A stretch of 64,000 nucleotides of DNA from Parabacteroides sp. Marseille-P3160 (GCF_900162725.1 NZ_LT799418.1:1046597-1110596); one strand, 5' to 3'. Positions 8,448 through 17,630 are shown, counted from the stretch's first letter. The notes: generated from the letters alone by a model not told the origin. Made by a program: numbers and translations.

Positions 8448-9323
8448 ATGAAAGTAGGCGTATTTGGTAGTGAGTATCAGACGGACAAACAACAGGTCAT
8501 CAAGAACGTGTTTGACAAGTTGGATACTCTGAAAATGGAAATCTATATCGAAAGCGGTTTCTATTCTTTCCTGACGGATATCTTGGGGTACGATCCCCCG
8601 GTCAATGGTTTGTTACTTGACGAAACTTATCAGCTGGATATCGCTTTAAGCATTGGAGGCGACGGAACCTTGTTGCATACGGCTGCTAAGATCGGGAAGC
8701 AGAATATTCCTATCCTGGGCATCAATACCGGAAGGTTGGGTTTCCTCGCCGATGTCGGGGGAAATGAAATTAATGAGACGCTGGACGAGATTTCCCATGG
8801 GCATTACAAGGTAGAGGAACGTACCCTGCTTCGTCTGGTGACGGAAGACCGGGTGTATCCCGGGCATAATTATGCCTTGAACGAAATAGCTATTTTGAAG
8901 CGGGATACCTCATCGATGATTACAATTCATACGTTTTTGAACCACGAATACTTGACTTCCTACCAGGCTGACGGTTTGGTGATTGCCACTCCGACCGGCT
9001 CAACAGCCTATTCGATGAGTGTGAACGGCCCGATCCTGCTTCCTTCCTGCAATAATTTTGTGCTTAGCCCGGTTGCACCCCATAGTTTGAATGTGCGTCC
9101 GTTGGTCATTCCGGATTCCTATACGATTACATTAAGCGTGGAGAGCCGTACCAAATCTTTTCTGATCGCTTTGGACGGCGGTTCGGAAGTTTTCCCTGCC
9201 GGAATCCAGTTATCGGTTCGGAAGGCAAGTTATACAACGAAGATAATCAAGCGTTACAACCATACTTTTTACCAGACTTTGAGGGATAAATTGATGTGGG
9301 GAGCGGATGCAAGAATGAAATAA
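8448..9323 (+). CDS. nadK: NAD kinase
   Basis: A 291-residue protein with the diagnostic GGDGTLLHTAAKIG motif, GINTGRLGFLADV, the NE/D motif ALNEIAI, and TPTGSTAYSMSVNGP. It phosphorylates NAD to NADP in the cytosol. It is downstream of the CBS gene. In related genomes the isoprenyl transferase gene uppS and bamA often follow nadK; here a small RNA and a foreign-looking AT-rich patch follow instead. Confidence 0.96.
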   Translation: MKVGVFGSEYQTDKQQVIKNVFDKLDTLKMEIYIESGFYSFLTDILGYDPPVNGLLLDETYQLDIALSIGGDGTLLHTAAKIGKQNIPILGINTGRLGFLADVGGNEINETLDEISHGHYKVEERTLLRLVTEDRVYPGHNYALNEIAILKRDTSSMITIHTFLNHEYLTSYQADGLVIATPTGSTAYSMSVNGPILLPSCNNFVLSPVAPHSLNVRPLVIPDSYTITLSVESRTKSFLIALDGGSEVFPAGIQLSVRKASYTTKIIKRYNHTFYQTLRDKLMWGADARMK

Positions 9324-9358
9324 TGTTAAAAATGAAAATTTTCTTTCTAAAAACTATG

Positions 9359-9386
9359 TTGAATAACATAAAATGCTTTATATTTG
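9359..9386 (+). promoter_or_regulatory. Promoter (-33 TTG, -7 TATATTTG) of a small RNA
   Basis: TTG at 9359-9361 and TATATTTG at 9379-9386 have the spacing expected for the Bacteroidetes primary sigma factor. The predicted start is near 9392. No ORF follows before a terminator about 45 nt further on. Confidence 0.7.
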
Positions 9387-9391
9387 CAATG

Positions 9392-9461
9392 TGTTTTTCA
9401 TGGTATTAGATTTAAGGTTAACAATGAAGATTGGTTGTCGTGATGACAACCTTTCCTTTTT
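9392..9461 (+). ncRNA. Small RNA of about 70 nt, resembling the Bacteroidales-1 motif
   Basis: This is a short transcription unit with its own promoter (-7 box 9379-9386) and a strong terminator hairpin, GGTTGTC (9433-9439) and GACAACC (9445-9451), followed by TTTCCTTTTTT. There is no reasonable coding sequence between them. The architecture, a Bacteroidetes promoter, a short conserved-looking body and a terminator, is that described for the Bacteroidales-1 RNA. The body (TTTTTCATGGTATTAG, then AAGGTTAAC) looks familiar from other Bacteroidales genomes, but no model search was run. The transcription unit is well supported; the family name is tentative. Confidence 0.6.
9433..9461 (+). terminator. 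Rho-independent terminator of the small RNA
   Basis: A 7-bp GC-containing stem with a 5-nt loop (GTGAT), followed by a T-rich tract. It may also stop read-through from nadK. Confidence 0.75.
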
Positions 9462-9533
9462 TATATACATTAGAAATCCCTACACTCTATTTATTTTCAT
9501 TTAATTACAAGAGAGATCGTAAAGCAAAAAACT

Positions 9534-9567
9534 ACTGAATAACACAAAATAACCTATATTTTTAATG
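9534..9567 (+). repeat. Decayed copy of the small-RNA promoter
   Basis: The 34 bp share 25 positions with 9358-9391, including TGAATAACA, AAAAT and TATATTT. The -7 box here is TATATTTT, lacking the final G, so it is probably inactive. The rest of 9462-9673 is AT-rich and shows no gene. Confidence 0.45.
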
Positions 9568-9673
9568 ATATGTAGTCTTGTATTGTAGTCCGGTTCGCCA
9601 TATAATTCAATATTATATAGGCAATGATCTTATTTTTATGTTTTGTATGTAACATATAGTTATTGGCACTCTA

Positions 9674-9874
9674 ATGAAGTCTTCCGGCAAATTCTGGAAA
9701 GAAGTGGGGTATGTTTTGAAATTTGAAGTAAATTTAAATGCCGTTGGTAGAAACCGTGGAATATATGCTACTTACTTCACCGTTTACAATCTCACCAATC
9801 AAACCAAGTATGTGCAGAGCAGCAATCAAATGACTATTCCATTGTCAAACTTAAACTTACGTCAATTACCATGA
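9674..9874 (+). CDS. Small hypothetical protein, probable mobile-element remnant
   Basis: A 66-codon frame (MKSSGKFWKEVGYVLKFEV at its start, ending NLNLRQLP) that overlaps the next start codon by ATGA. The product is not recognised. The tight coupling to the HAD remnant suggests that both came from the same phage or conjugative element. It is short and may not be expressed. Confidence 0.4.
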   Translation: MKSSGKFWKEVGYVLKFEVNLNAVGRNRGIYATYFTVYNLTNQTKYVQSSNQMTIPLSNLNLRQLP

Positions 9875-10027
9875 TTATAGTAATAGACTTTGATAGCACC
9901 TGTGTGACCCATGACTTTCCCAGAATTGGAAAAAGATATTGGTGTTGTACCGATACTGAAGGGATTAGTGGCTGCTGGCCATCAGCTTATTCTTTTTACA
10001 ATGAGAAGTAATATTTTCAAATTATAA
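9871..10027 (+). pseudogene. HAD-type phosphatase remnant, frameshifted and truncated
   Basis: Frame 1 from ATG 9871 reads MIIVIDFDSTCVTHDFPRIG and then becomes nonsense. If one A is removed from the A run at 9930-9934, the frame continues as KDIGVVPILKGLVAAGHQL and ILFTMRS, and stops at 10025. Together this is the N-terminal third of a small HAD-like hydrolase of the type found in Bacteroidetes phages and mobile elements. The catalytic DFDGT is DFDST here. About two thirds of the expected protein is missing, replaced by the AT-rich DNA of the second porU. Confidence 0.7.
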
Positions 10028-10068
10028 TAAAAGTGAACTCAGGTCGTTTTTTACATAAAATTGAAATT

Positions 10069-13000
10069 ATGTATAAAACACCTAGATTTATATTAAATGT
10101 CCTTGTCTTATTATATGTATCGACTATTGTTTATTCTCAAAATCAATATACTAACCAATCAGTACTTAGCGAAGGGAAATGGGTTAAATTCAAAATAGAA
10201 GAAACCGGTATTTACAAAATTACTTATGCCGAGCTTAAAAAGATGGGTTTCTCAGATCCATCTAAAGTAGCTGTATTTGGTTATGGGGGGAATATTTTAA
10301 ACGAAAGTTTAAATGCAACATTTTATAATGATTTGCCAAATGTATCAATATATCAAGGTCCTGATTATATACTGTTTTATGGATTAGGTGTCATCAGATG
10401 GTATTATTCCAATTTTGTTTTTCAACACGAAAATAATCCGTATTCTACTTATGGTTGTTATTTCCTGACTGATAGCCAAACTCCCAACATCATTCAACTT
10501 TCTGATGAGTATAAGTATGATGCGGCTACTAGAGTAACGACATTTGATGATTATCTATTACATGAAAAAGAATTGGTGTCTGTTAATAATTCAGGTCGAG
10601 AATTATATGGAGAATCATTTGTTAATTCTAAACAGAGTTTTCCCTTTGGTAAAGTAGATGGTTTAATTGAAGGTACTGGATATCTTGATTATTGTTTTAT
10701 TGCAAATCCGAACTATGGGACAAAACAACTATACATTGCTTATAATGGCAATCAAATTATGAATAAGTTATTGCCAAACTATAATGGATCTGCAAGTTTA
10801 AAAACCTATTGTAAGGGTACAGAGATTAAAGGTACGGTTTCATTCCCAATTACACAAAAATCAGATTTAACTTTCGATTTAACCTATTCTAGTTCCGGTG
10901 ACAGAACTGCATTCCTAAACTTTTTACGTATTAACTTCCAGCGACAACTAAAAAACTATGGAGAACCATATATGTTTTTTAGAAACACACAATATTGGAC
11001 AAGTATAGCAAAATATATTATTGAAAATGCAAACTCAAATACAATGATATGGAGGGTTTCAAATCCAATATCTCCTATTCAAATGACGGGAGAACTATTA
11101 GAAAATTCCTATTCCTTTATTAATACTTCTATCCAAAAAGATGAATTTGTTTTAATCCAGACAGAACAAACTTTCCCATCAATAACAGCTAAAGATGTCT
11201 CTTTAGTTCCTAATCAAAACTTACATGCTATAACTAATATTGATTACGTAATCTTGGCTCCTCCAGCTTTCAAATCAGAAGCACTAAGGCTAGCTAAAGC
11301 CCATGAAGCATATGATACTTTAAAAACTTTAGTTGTTTCCCCTGAAGAAATATATAATGAGTTCTCTAGCGGAACACCAGATGCTACAGCTATTCGCAAC
11401 TTCATGAAAATGTTATATGACCAAGATAATTCACGTAAATATCTATTACTATTTGGTGATGGTACATATGATAACAGGTTTTTATCTTCAGCTTGGAAAA
11501 ATATATCACAAAAATTAAAGGATAATTTCATTCTAACGTATCAAACAAAAAACTCTTTAGATGATGCATCTGAAGTCTATGAAGATTATTTTGGACAAGT
11601 AGGATATCAACCAGAACCAGAAGTTGGAGTAGGGCGTTTTCCTGTACAAACAATTACTGATGCTAAAAATGTAGTTGACAAAACTATTACGTATATCCAA
11701 CCATCCAATATTGGAAAATGGAAAAACGAAGTTTTAATATTAGGAGATGATGGTGGAGGTGTAGATAGTTATGATAATATATTTACATATGAGTCTATAA
11801 GTTTAAGTAAATTGGTTCTTAATAATATGCCTCAATTAATTGTTAATCAAGGTATGTTTGATAAATATAAAAAGAATAATGCGGGACAAAGCACATATCC
11901 TGATGTTATTAAACTTATTAAAGACAAGCTGCAAAGTGGTATTTTATATATGCATTATATTGGGCATGGAAACGAAAGATCCTTAAGTGACGAAAATGTA
12001 TATACTCAATACATGGCTAACAACTTGACTTATCCACATCCACCAATCTTTATTACTGCATCTTGTGATTTTTGTCCATTTGATGGAAGCACTACAACTG
12101 CTGGAGAGGATGTATTTTTAAAGAAAGGTGGAGGTGGAATTGCTCTATTTACTACGACAAGAGTAGCAATAAATAATGATAATGCATTTTTTAACACTAA
12201 TATTATTAATAATATCGTCAGTGGTAATAGATATAGATTAGGTGATTTGATTGTAAAATCAAAAGGAAGTATGAATGACGTTCGAAAAATGGGTATATGT
12301 TTAATTGGAGATCCAGCCATAAAATTACCCTCATCAGATTATAATGTACAACTTACCCATATTAATAATGAGGTAATAACTGATAAAACCATTTACTTAA
12401 AGTCTCAGCAAAAAGTATCCTTAAAAGGAAGTGTTAATATCAACAGTACCTTATCATCAAATTTTAATGGATTGGTTTATATTTCCATATTTGATAATTT
12501 AACTAATTTAAAAACATATGGAAATTTTCATGATCCAATCCCCTATCAGGATTACCCCAACCTTATTTATTCGGGCAGTGCAGAAGTGAAGAATGGCGAG
12601 TTTACGGTTTCTTTCATAGTTCCAAAGGATATACAGTATTCTTCCGGAACTTCTGCTAAAATGAGTTTTTATGCTGTAGATGAAACGAACTATAAAGAAG
12701 CCAGCGGATACTTCACAAATTATATAGTTAATGGTACAGATACATCTCAAATTAAAGACACAACCCCTCCAGAGATACGTTTGGCATGTCTAAATGATAC
12801 AACCTTTAGAGACGGTGGAAAAGTGAATGCCACACCCTATTTTATGGCAAAAGTCTGGGATGAGAGCGGCATCAACATTACAGGAAGCAGTATCGGACAT
12901 GATATTACGCTGACTATAGACGGCTCTCCATACAAAACATACAACCTAAACGCTTATTATTCGTCATCTTTTAAGGTAGATGGAGAAGGTGAAATAGGTT

Positions 13001-13425
13001 TTAGCATTGCAAAACTAGATACGGGTATGCATACTGCACAATTTAAAGTATGGGATGTAATGAATAACCCAGCTGCATATAATTTTTCTTTTGAAGTGGT
13101 GGATGGGTTACGTCCTAAAATTGCAGAACTAATTGCCTTCCCATCTCCGACAAAAGAAAGTGCCACTTTTCAGTTGATTCATAATCGTATAGGTTCTAAT
13201 TTAAATGTAAAATTTGAAGTGTTCGATATAACTGGTCGTTTGCAATGGAATTCGAAAGAAATAACCACTTCAGCTTCTACTGATATTTATTCTATCAAGT
13301 GGGATTTATATAATTCTGCTGGTGGAAGATTACGCCCCGGAGTATACCTATATCGGGCAATCATTTCTTCAGCTAATTCAAAAGAGGCAACAGAAACCAA
13401 GAAAATGATTATTTTAGGACATTAA
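10069..13425 (+). CDS. Second PorU-like C25 family cysteine peptidase
   Basis: A 1118-residue protein, close to the full PorU length. It has a signal peptide (MYKTPRFILNVLVLL, cleavage near VYSQ), an N-terminal beta domain, and a gingipain-type C25 domain. The candidate dyad is His633 in IGHGNERS and Cys666 in TASCDFCPFD. Beta modules follow, and the protein ends in a sorting-domain-like tail (RPGVYLYRA, then KKMIILGH). The C-terminal 360 residues align end to end with the resident PorU at 1-1083. Codon use is strongly AT-rich up to about 12540 and closer to the chromosome after that. No porV copy is adjacent. It could be a second sortase, a specialised peptidase, or a decaying duplicate; all visible active-site features are intact. 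The start 10069 is chosen over GTG 10033 because it gives the signal peptide. Confidence 0.85.
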   Translation: MYKTPRFILNVLVLLYVSTIVYSQNQYTNQSVLSEGKWVKFKIEETGIYKITYAELKKMGFSDPSKVAVFGYGGNILNESLNATFYNDLPNVSIYQGPDYILFYGLGVIRWYYSNFVFQHENNPYSTYGCYFLTDSQTPNIIQLSDEYKYDAATRVTTFDDYLLHEKELVSVNNSGRELYGESFVNSKQSFPFGKVDGLIEGTGYLDYCFIANPNYGTKQLYIAYNGNQIMNKLLPNYNGSASLKTYCKGTEIKGTVSFPITQKSDLTFDLTYSSSGDRTAFLNFLRINFQRQLKNYGEPYMFFRNTQYWTSIAKYIIENANSNTMIWRVSNPISPIQMTGELLENSYSFINTSIQKDEFVLIQTEQTFPSITAKDVSLVPNQNLHAITNIDYVILAPPAFKSEALRLAKAHEAYDTLKTLVVSPEEIYNEFSSGTPDATAIRNFMKMLYDQDNSRKYLLLFGDGTYDNRFLSSAWKNISQKLKDNFILTYQTKNSLDDASEVYEDYFGQVGYQPEPEVGVGRFPVQTITDAKNVVDKTITYIQPSNIGKWKNEVLILGDDGGGVDSYDNIFTYESISLSKLVLNNMPQLIVNQGMFDKYKKNNAGQSTYPDVIKLIKDKLQSGILYMHYIGHGNERSLSDENVYTQYMANNLTYPHPPIFITASCDFCPFDGSTTTAGEDVFLKKGGGGIALFTTTRVAINNDNAFFNTNIINNIVSGNRYRLGDLIVKSKGSMNDVRKMGICLIGDPAIKLPSSDYNVQLTHINNEVITDKTIYLKSQQKVSLKGSVNINSTLSSNFNGLVYISIFDNLTNLKTYGNFHDPIPYQDYPNLIYSGSAEVKNGEFTVSFIVPKDIQYSSGTSAKMSFYAVDETNYKEASGYFTNYIVNGTDTSQIKDTTPPEIRLACLNDTTFRDGGKVNATPYFMAKVWDESGINITGSSIGHDITLTIDGSPYKTYNLNAYYSSSFKVDGEGEIGFSIAKLDTGMHTAQFKVWDVMNNPAAYNFSFEVVDGLRPKIAELIAFPSPTKESATFQLIHNRIGSNLNVKFEVFDITGRLQWNSKEITTSASTDIYSIKWDLYNSAGGRLRPGVYLYRAIISSANSKEATETKKMIILGH

Positions 13426-13678
13426 AAAATCCACCAATCTTTTTAGAGCACTCGATTTTGTTCACTCTAAATTTCCATTGACCTTTGAATATTTACCCAC
13501 CGATTTTTAGGATTAATCCCATATGACAAACCAGTAATTAAACCGGCAATCATTTGGTTTTCAGCATTAAGAGATAACAGGCGTAATGCGTTAATTACCT
13601 TAGGCCGTTAAATAATTAACCCGACCTCAAATGGGATCGCTTAATTATTAAAGAAAGCCTTTATCGGAGATCAATACT
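13426..13678. other. AT-rich intergenic stretch between convergent genes
   Basis: It separates the second porU from the 3' end of the ribulokinase gene. A 46-codon open stretch without a start exists on the minus strand (13467-13607), which I do not recognise. No terminator with a clear stem was seen. Confidence 0.5.
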
Positions 13679-15343
13679 TTATATTATTGATTCAGAGAAT
13701 TTCCCTATTTTCAAATACGTATTATATAAGTTGGAATAATAGATATGCCTGTTTGGATCAGGATTGTATATTTTTGTGAATCCTTGCTCAATGTGTTTTT
13801 GTGCCTCTTCTATATCCGGATATATTCCCGCTGCTACAGCAGCAAACATGCAAGCTCCTAACGCACACGCTTGTTCCGATTTAGCTACCTTAATCGGCAT
13901 ATTGAGTACATCAGATAGCGTTTGCATCACAAATGGGGATTTCAGAGAGATGCCGCCTATGGCTATTACTTCTTTTATATCTATATCGTTTTTTATAAAA
14001 TGCTCGACAATGCTCCTGGAACCGAAAGCCGTCGCTTCAACCAACGCCCTGAAAACCAGAGGTGCAGTGCTGCCCAATGTCAACCCGGTAATTGTTCCTT
14101 TAAGCAACTGATTTGCGTCAGGTGTGCGACGTCCGTTAAACCAGTCGGTAGCTAAAATCATACTGTCCTCTATGTTTACTTTGGCAGCCTGCTCTGATAA
14201 AACGGGAATGATCTTATCCAAAGTTTCCGCTATCAGCTTTTCTTTTGTATCCTCATTTATAATGGAAGATTGGGATAATATATTAGTCAGAGGCCATGCC
14301 ACAACTTCTTTAAACCAAGCATATAGATCGCCGAAAGCAGCTTGACCTGCTTCCAAGCCTATCATACCTGGTACCACTGACCCGTCAACCTGTCCACATA
14401 TTCCTAAAATAAGCTTGTCACCTATGTCCTTATAGGGAATGACCATCACATCACACGTAGAAGTACCCATAACCCGCACAAAGGTACCCGGCTTTATGCC
14501 GGCTCCAACGGCACCCATATGACAATCTATCGCTCCGACACCGACAACCGTATTTTCCGGCAGACCAAGTCGTTCAGCCCATTCAGCAGTCAATGTGCCC
14601 ACTTTTTTGTCGGATGGGAAAGTTTCTGTAAATAGATGTGATCTGAAACCGGCTAAAAGGGGAGACAAGGTCGTGAGAAATTCTTCCGAAGGAAGTCCGT
14701 CCCATAATGCGTTCCACATAGCCTTATGTCCCGCAGCACAGCGGCTTCGTATCATTTCTTCAGGTTTTGTCTTTCCTGTTAGCAAAGCGGGCATCCAGTC
14801 GCAATGTTCCGTCCAGCTATAGGCTGCTTTCCGGATAGATTCATCTTCACGTAATACATGTAGCATTTTTGACCAAACCCATTCGGAGGAATAGATTCCT
14901 CCTGAATAAGAAGTATAATCGATTTCCCATTCTTTGCACAATCTGTTTATTTCCTCGGCTTCTTTGATAGCTGTATGATCCTTCCAAAGTACAAACATAG
15001 CATTCGGGTTATCCTTAAACTCATCCAGCAAGGCTAATGGCGTGCCTTCAGTATCAGTCAACACAGGAGTAGATCCGGTCGTATCGAATGCCATGCCTAC
15101 AATCTTCTCCGCCGTTCCTTCCGGTACTTTAGATAAAGCCTCTTTTACTGCTTGCTCAAAGCTCTCAATGTAGTCGAGTGGATGCTGGCGATATTGATTT
15201 TTTTGCTGATCACAATATAAACCCTGTTTCCAGCGAGGGTAATACTTAACTGAAGAAGCTATCTCTTCTCCCGATAAATTAACGATCAATGCGCGGCAAC
15301 TGTCGGTGCCGTAATCGATGCCGATGATGTAGTTTGATTGCAT
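13679..15343 (-). CDS. araB: Ribulokinase, AraB type (predicted D-ribulokinase of the PUL)
   Basis: A 554-residue FGGY kinase matching AraB across its length. Landmarks are GIDYGTDSCRALIV, FDTTGSTPV, NPNAMFVLWKDHTA, GGIYSSEWVWSK, CRSAGH-like RCAAGHKAMWN, MGTSTCDVM, ICGQVDGSVVPG and DWFNGRRTPDANQ. The characterised AraB of E. coli accepts several 2-ketopentoses, including D-ribulose. Here the gene closes an operon that has an L-fucose/D-arabinose isomerase but no L-arabinose isomerase or epimerase, so D-ribulose is the more likely substrate (inference). The product, D-ribulose 5-phosphate, enters the pentose phosphate pathway directly. Confidence 0.93.
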   Translation of the reverse strand: MQSNYIIGIDYGTDSCRALIVNLSGEEIASSVKYYPRWKQGLYCDQQKNQYRQHPLDYIESFEQAVKEALSKVPEGTAEKIVGMAFDTTGSTPVLTDTEGTPLALLDEFKDNPNAMFVLWKDHTAIKEAEEINRLCKEWEIDYTSYSGGIYSSEWVWSKMLHVLREDESIRKAAYSWTEHCDWMPALLTGKTKPEEMIRSRCAAGHKAMWNALWDGLPSEEFLTTLSPLLAGFRSHLFTETFPSDKKVGTLTAEWAERLGLPENTVVGVGAIDCHMGAVGAGIKPGTFVRVMGTSTCDVMVIPYKDIGDKLILGICGQVDGSVVPGMIGLEAGQAAFGDLYAWFKEVVAWPLTNILSQSSIINEDTKEKLIAETLDKIIPVLSEQAAKVNIEDSMILATDWFNGRRTPDANQLLKGTITGLTLGSTAPLVFRALVEATAFGSRSIVEHFIKNDIDIKEVIAIGGISLKSPFVMQTLSDVLNMPIKVAKSEQACALGACMFAAVAAGIYPDIEEAQKHIEQGFTKIYNPDPNRHIYYSNLYNTYLKIGKFSESII

Positions 15344-15368
15344 AACTTGATATTAACGGATTATGTAT

Positions 15369-15407
15369 AGAAACAGGCCGTAGAGGCTATGACTACGCCC
15401 TGTTTCT
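15369..15407 (-). other. Intra-operon stem-loop before araB
   Basis: AGAAACAGG and CGTAG (15369-15383) pair with CTACG and CCTGTTTCT (15393-15407): 14 bp with a single mismatch. No T-tract follows on the minus strand, so it is more likely an mRNA processing or stability element than a full terminator. Confidence 0.6.
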
Positions 15408-15416
15408 TTGTAAAGT

Positions 15417-15851
15417 TTATTTAATCACAATAGTTTGTCCTAAAGAATAAATCAAAGTAGATTCTCCATACACGGCTTCTTTCACATTGCCAACTAATTT
15501 CACTATTACATGATATTCATTTTCATCTGTAGTAGATACAGTAAAAGTAGCGGTTGTCGGTTCATTTTCCAAAGTTACAGTATAAACCCGAATCGGACTT
15601 AATATTCCCGGTTTGTATTGAAGTACCTGGATATTCACACTTAAAGGCTTGCTTATTTCGCTGGAAATATCACCCGGTATACCCCAGGTAAGAGAGGCTG
15701 TTTGTCCGGAAAGCGAGTAAGTCAAGTTAGTGACAGGAGGTAAAGAAACGCCTTCTTTAAGATCTAAAATATCCCTGTCATAACAACTGGTATACATCAG
15801 TACCATTGTCAATATCGTCAACAAATAGACTATTCTTTTCATACGATTCAT
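15417..15851 (-). CDS. Small surface lipoprotein (DUF4945-like) of the PUL
   Basis: A 144-residue protein with a lipobox (MYTSC) and one fibronectin-like beta domain (PPVTNLTYSLSGQTASLTW, then DENEYHVIVKL). It sits directly after susD, in the position of SusE/SusF-type accessory lipoproteins. A glycan-binding or structural role at the outer membrane is likely from position only. The family name is from memory and less certain than the lipoprotein call. Confidence 0.65.
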   Translation of the reverse strand: MNRMKRIVYLLTILTMVLMYTSCYDRDILDLKEGVSLPPVTNLTYSLSGQTASLTWGIPGDISSEISKPLSVNIQVLQYKPGILSPIRVYTVTLENEPTTATFTVSTTDENEYHVIVKLVGNVKEAVYGESTLIYSLGQTIVIK

Positions 15852-15860
15852 ATATTTTAA

Positions 15861-17630
15861 TTAATATCCGGGATTTTGTATATAATTGCCATGAGACCAA
15901 TTTATTTGAGCTTGAGGAATAGGTTTATATTCATCTCTGCCGGCAATGAAAAGGCCTTTTTCCATCCAATCTAAACGCGTCTTTTCTTTTGCAAAATAGG
16001 CGTTCATTGTTGGTTCCAGGATTCCCCACCGTAGCAAATCAAAGAATCTTCTGCCTTCGCACGCCATTTCCAGCCTGTTTTCCCATTGTAATGCTTTCAT
16101 TGCAAATTCTTTCGTCCAGTTACAGTTTACGCCATCCTGATATAAACTGATTTTGTAATTTAACAAAGGAGTTCCATCCGAGAATATCAAGCGTCCGGTA
16201 CTATTAGCAGCCCGTTGCCTTATCCGGTTGATTAAAGGCAATGCTTCTGTGTATCGGTCTAATTGGATCAAGCATTCTGCTTTCCATAATAAAACTTCCG
16301 CATACCGAATATTTCGCTTGTTCATTGAATTTTGAACATAGAATGGCTTACGTACGCAATCACAGTTTGGATCTACCTGTTCTTTCATAGAATTCAGATA
16401 ACCGTACTGGAAAGGTGCACGGGAAGCAGTACTGTCAAAAAGTAATTGCATGTTATATTTCCATGGATGTCCCGGTACTGCTGCCGTGTGGCTGAACCGA
16501 GGATCAAACGTATTGTTATGGAAATAGTTGTTGTAATTTCCTTTAAGCTCTTCATTATTAAATGTATCAAACATCGGCAACCCATTCGGATCGGTTTTAA
16601 ATGCATTCGCCAAATTATAACTTACTTTATGGAAATCGCAGCAATTAAAATGGGGAGGCCACCAGGGTGCATTTAATTCATCTCCCCAATCCACTTTCCC
16701 ACTGGTGGAGCCGTCATTGATAGAGTACTGCACTTCCCAGATAGACTCCAAGGTCTGATTATCATATTCCGGAAGAAAATTTTCCGCAAAATCAGGGCAT
16801 AAAGCCACCCTTTGACCTTCTTTATCGGTAATCTCGTTCAAATATGTCAGAGCCTTTTGCAATCTGTCTTTATTGATATTCACTACCTGATGCCTGTCAT
16901 TCTGTTCATAAGCCATAAACAATAAGGTTTTTGCAGCCATTGCTTTTGCTGCGATTTGATTGACCCGACCTTTATCCGGCTGTTCTTCAGGTAATTTTTC
17001 TATGGCAACCTCAAAGTCTTCCAGTATTCGCTCCCAGATTTCCATATCACTGGTCATTTCGGCAGGATGATTGGAGACTCCTTCATAAACTTCGGCGGAA
17101 ACTTCTACTGTTTCATCAATATACGGAATATACTTCCAGAATAATTTCATATTAAAATAAATAGAGCCCCTTAAGAATCTCATTTCCCCGATACGTACCT
17201 CCTTTTCCGGAAAGACGGAAGCATCAATTGCATTCAATTGCCGGAGGGCGGTGTTACAACGGGAAATGCCACAATAACCTAAATACCAAGGGCCGTCATT
17301 ATTTCCGACATTGGACGTCACGGCTGTAAAAATTTCCATTTCATACCAGGGCGTTTGGTCTGATAGACCTCCTCCTCCCTTATAGGCGTCGTCCGAACGG
17401 ATGCTCCCGTGCATCCATGGATTATGAGAAGTAGCATACCCCAGGCTCGGCATATAAGAATAAGCGGCTGTCACATATCCATCCATATTCTCCGGATCTT
17501 GTATCAAATTTTCAGACAGTACAGCTTTAGGATTAACATCTAAAAAATCACTACATCCGATCGTAAACGATAAAAAAGCTATGCTTAAAATAAAAGCATT
17601 GAATTTATTTATCTTTTTCATAATCTTCAT
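15861..17630 (-). CDS. SusD/RagB family glycan-binding lipoprotein
   Basis: A 589-residue lipoprotein (lipobox FTIGC) with SusD features: SDFLDVNPKA after the Cys, CNTALRQLNAID, EMRFLRGSIYFNMKLFW in the TPR region, ALPLINRIRQRA, ENRLEMACEGRRFFDLLRWG, and the C-terminal ending PIPQAQINWSHGNY and NPGY. It forms the lid over the SusC barrel and captures the oligosaccharide. susC lies 4 bp upstream. Neither the SusC nor the SusD sequence reveals the glycan. Confidence 0.93.
   Translation of the reverse strand: MKIMKKINKFNAFILSIAFLSFTIGCSDFLDVNPKAVLSENLIQDPENMDGYVTAAYSYMPSLGYATSHNPWMHGSIRSDDAYKGGGGLSDQTPWYEMEIFTAVTSNVGNNDGPWYLGYCGISRCNTALRQLNAIDASVFPEKEVRIGEMRFLRGSIYFNMKLFWKYIPYIDETVEVSAEVYEGVSNHPAEMTSDMEIWERILEDFEVAIEKLPEEQPDKGRVNQIAAKAMAAKTLLFMAYEQNDRHQVVNINKDRLQKALTYLNEITDKEGQRVALCPDFAENFLPEYDNQTLESIWEVQYSINDGSTSGKVDWGDELNAPWWPPHFNCCDFHKVSYNLANAFKTDPNGLPMFDTFNNEELKGNYNNYFHNNTFDPRFSHTAAVPGHPWKYNMQLLFDSTASRAPFQYGYLNSMKEQVDPNCDCVRKPFYVQNSMNKRNIRYAEVLLWKAECLIQLDRYTEALPLINRIRQRAANSTGRLIFSDGTPLLNYKISLYQDGVNCNWTKEFAMKALQWENRLEMACEGRRFFDLLRWGILEPTMNAYFAKEKTRLDWMEKGLFIAGRDEYKPIPQAQINWSHGNYIQNPGY

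Noticed and set aside
13467-13607. 46-codon open stretch on the minus strand (contains NALRLLSLNAENQ)
   Set aside because: It has no start codon, is bounded by stops, and I could not match it to a family. It could be a gene fragment but is too short to call.
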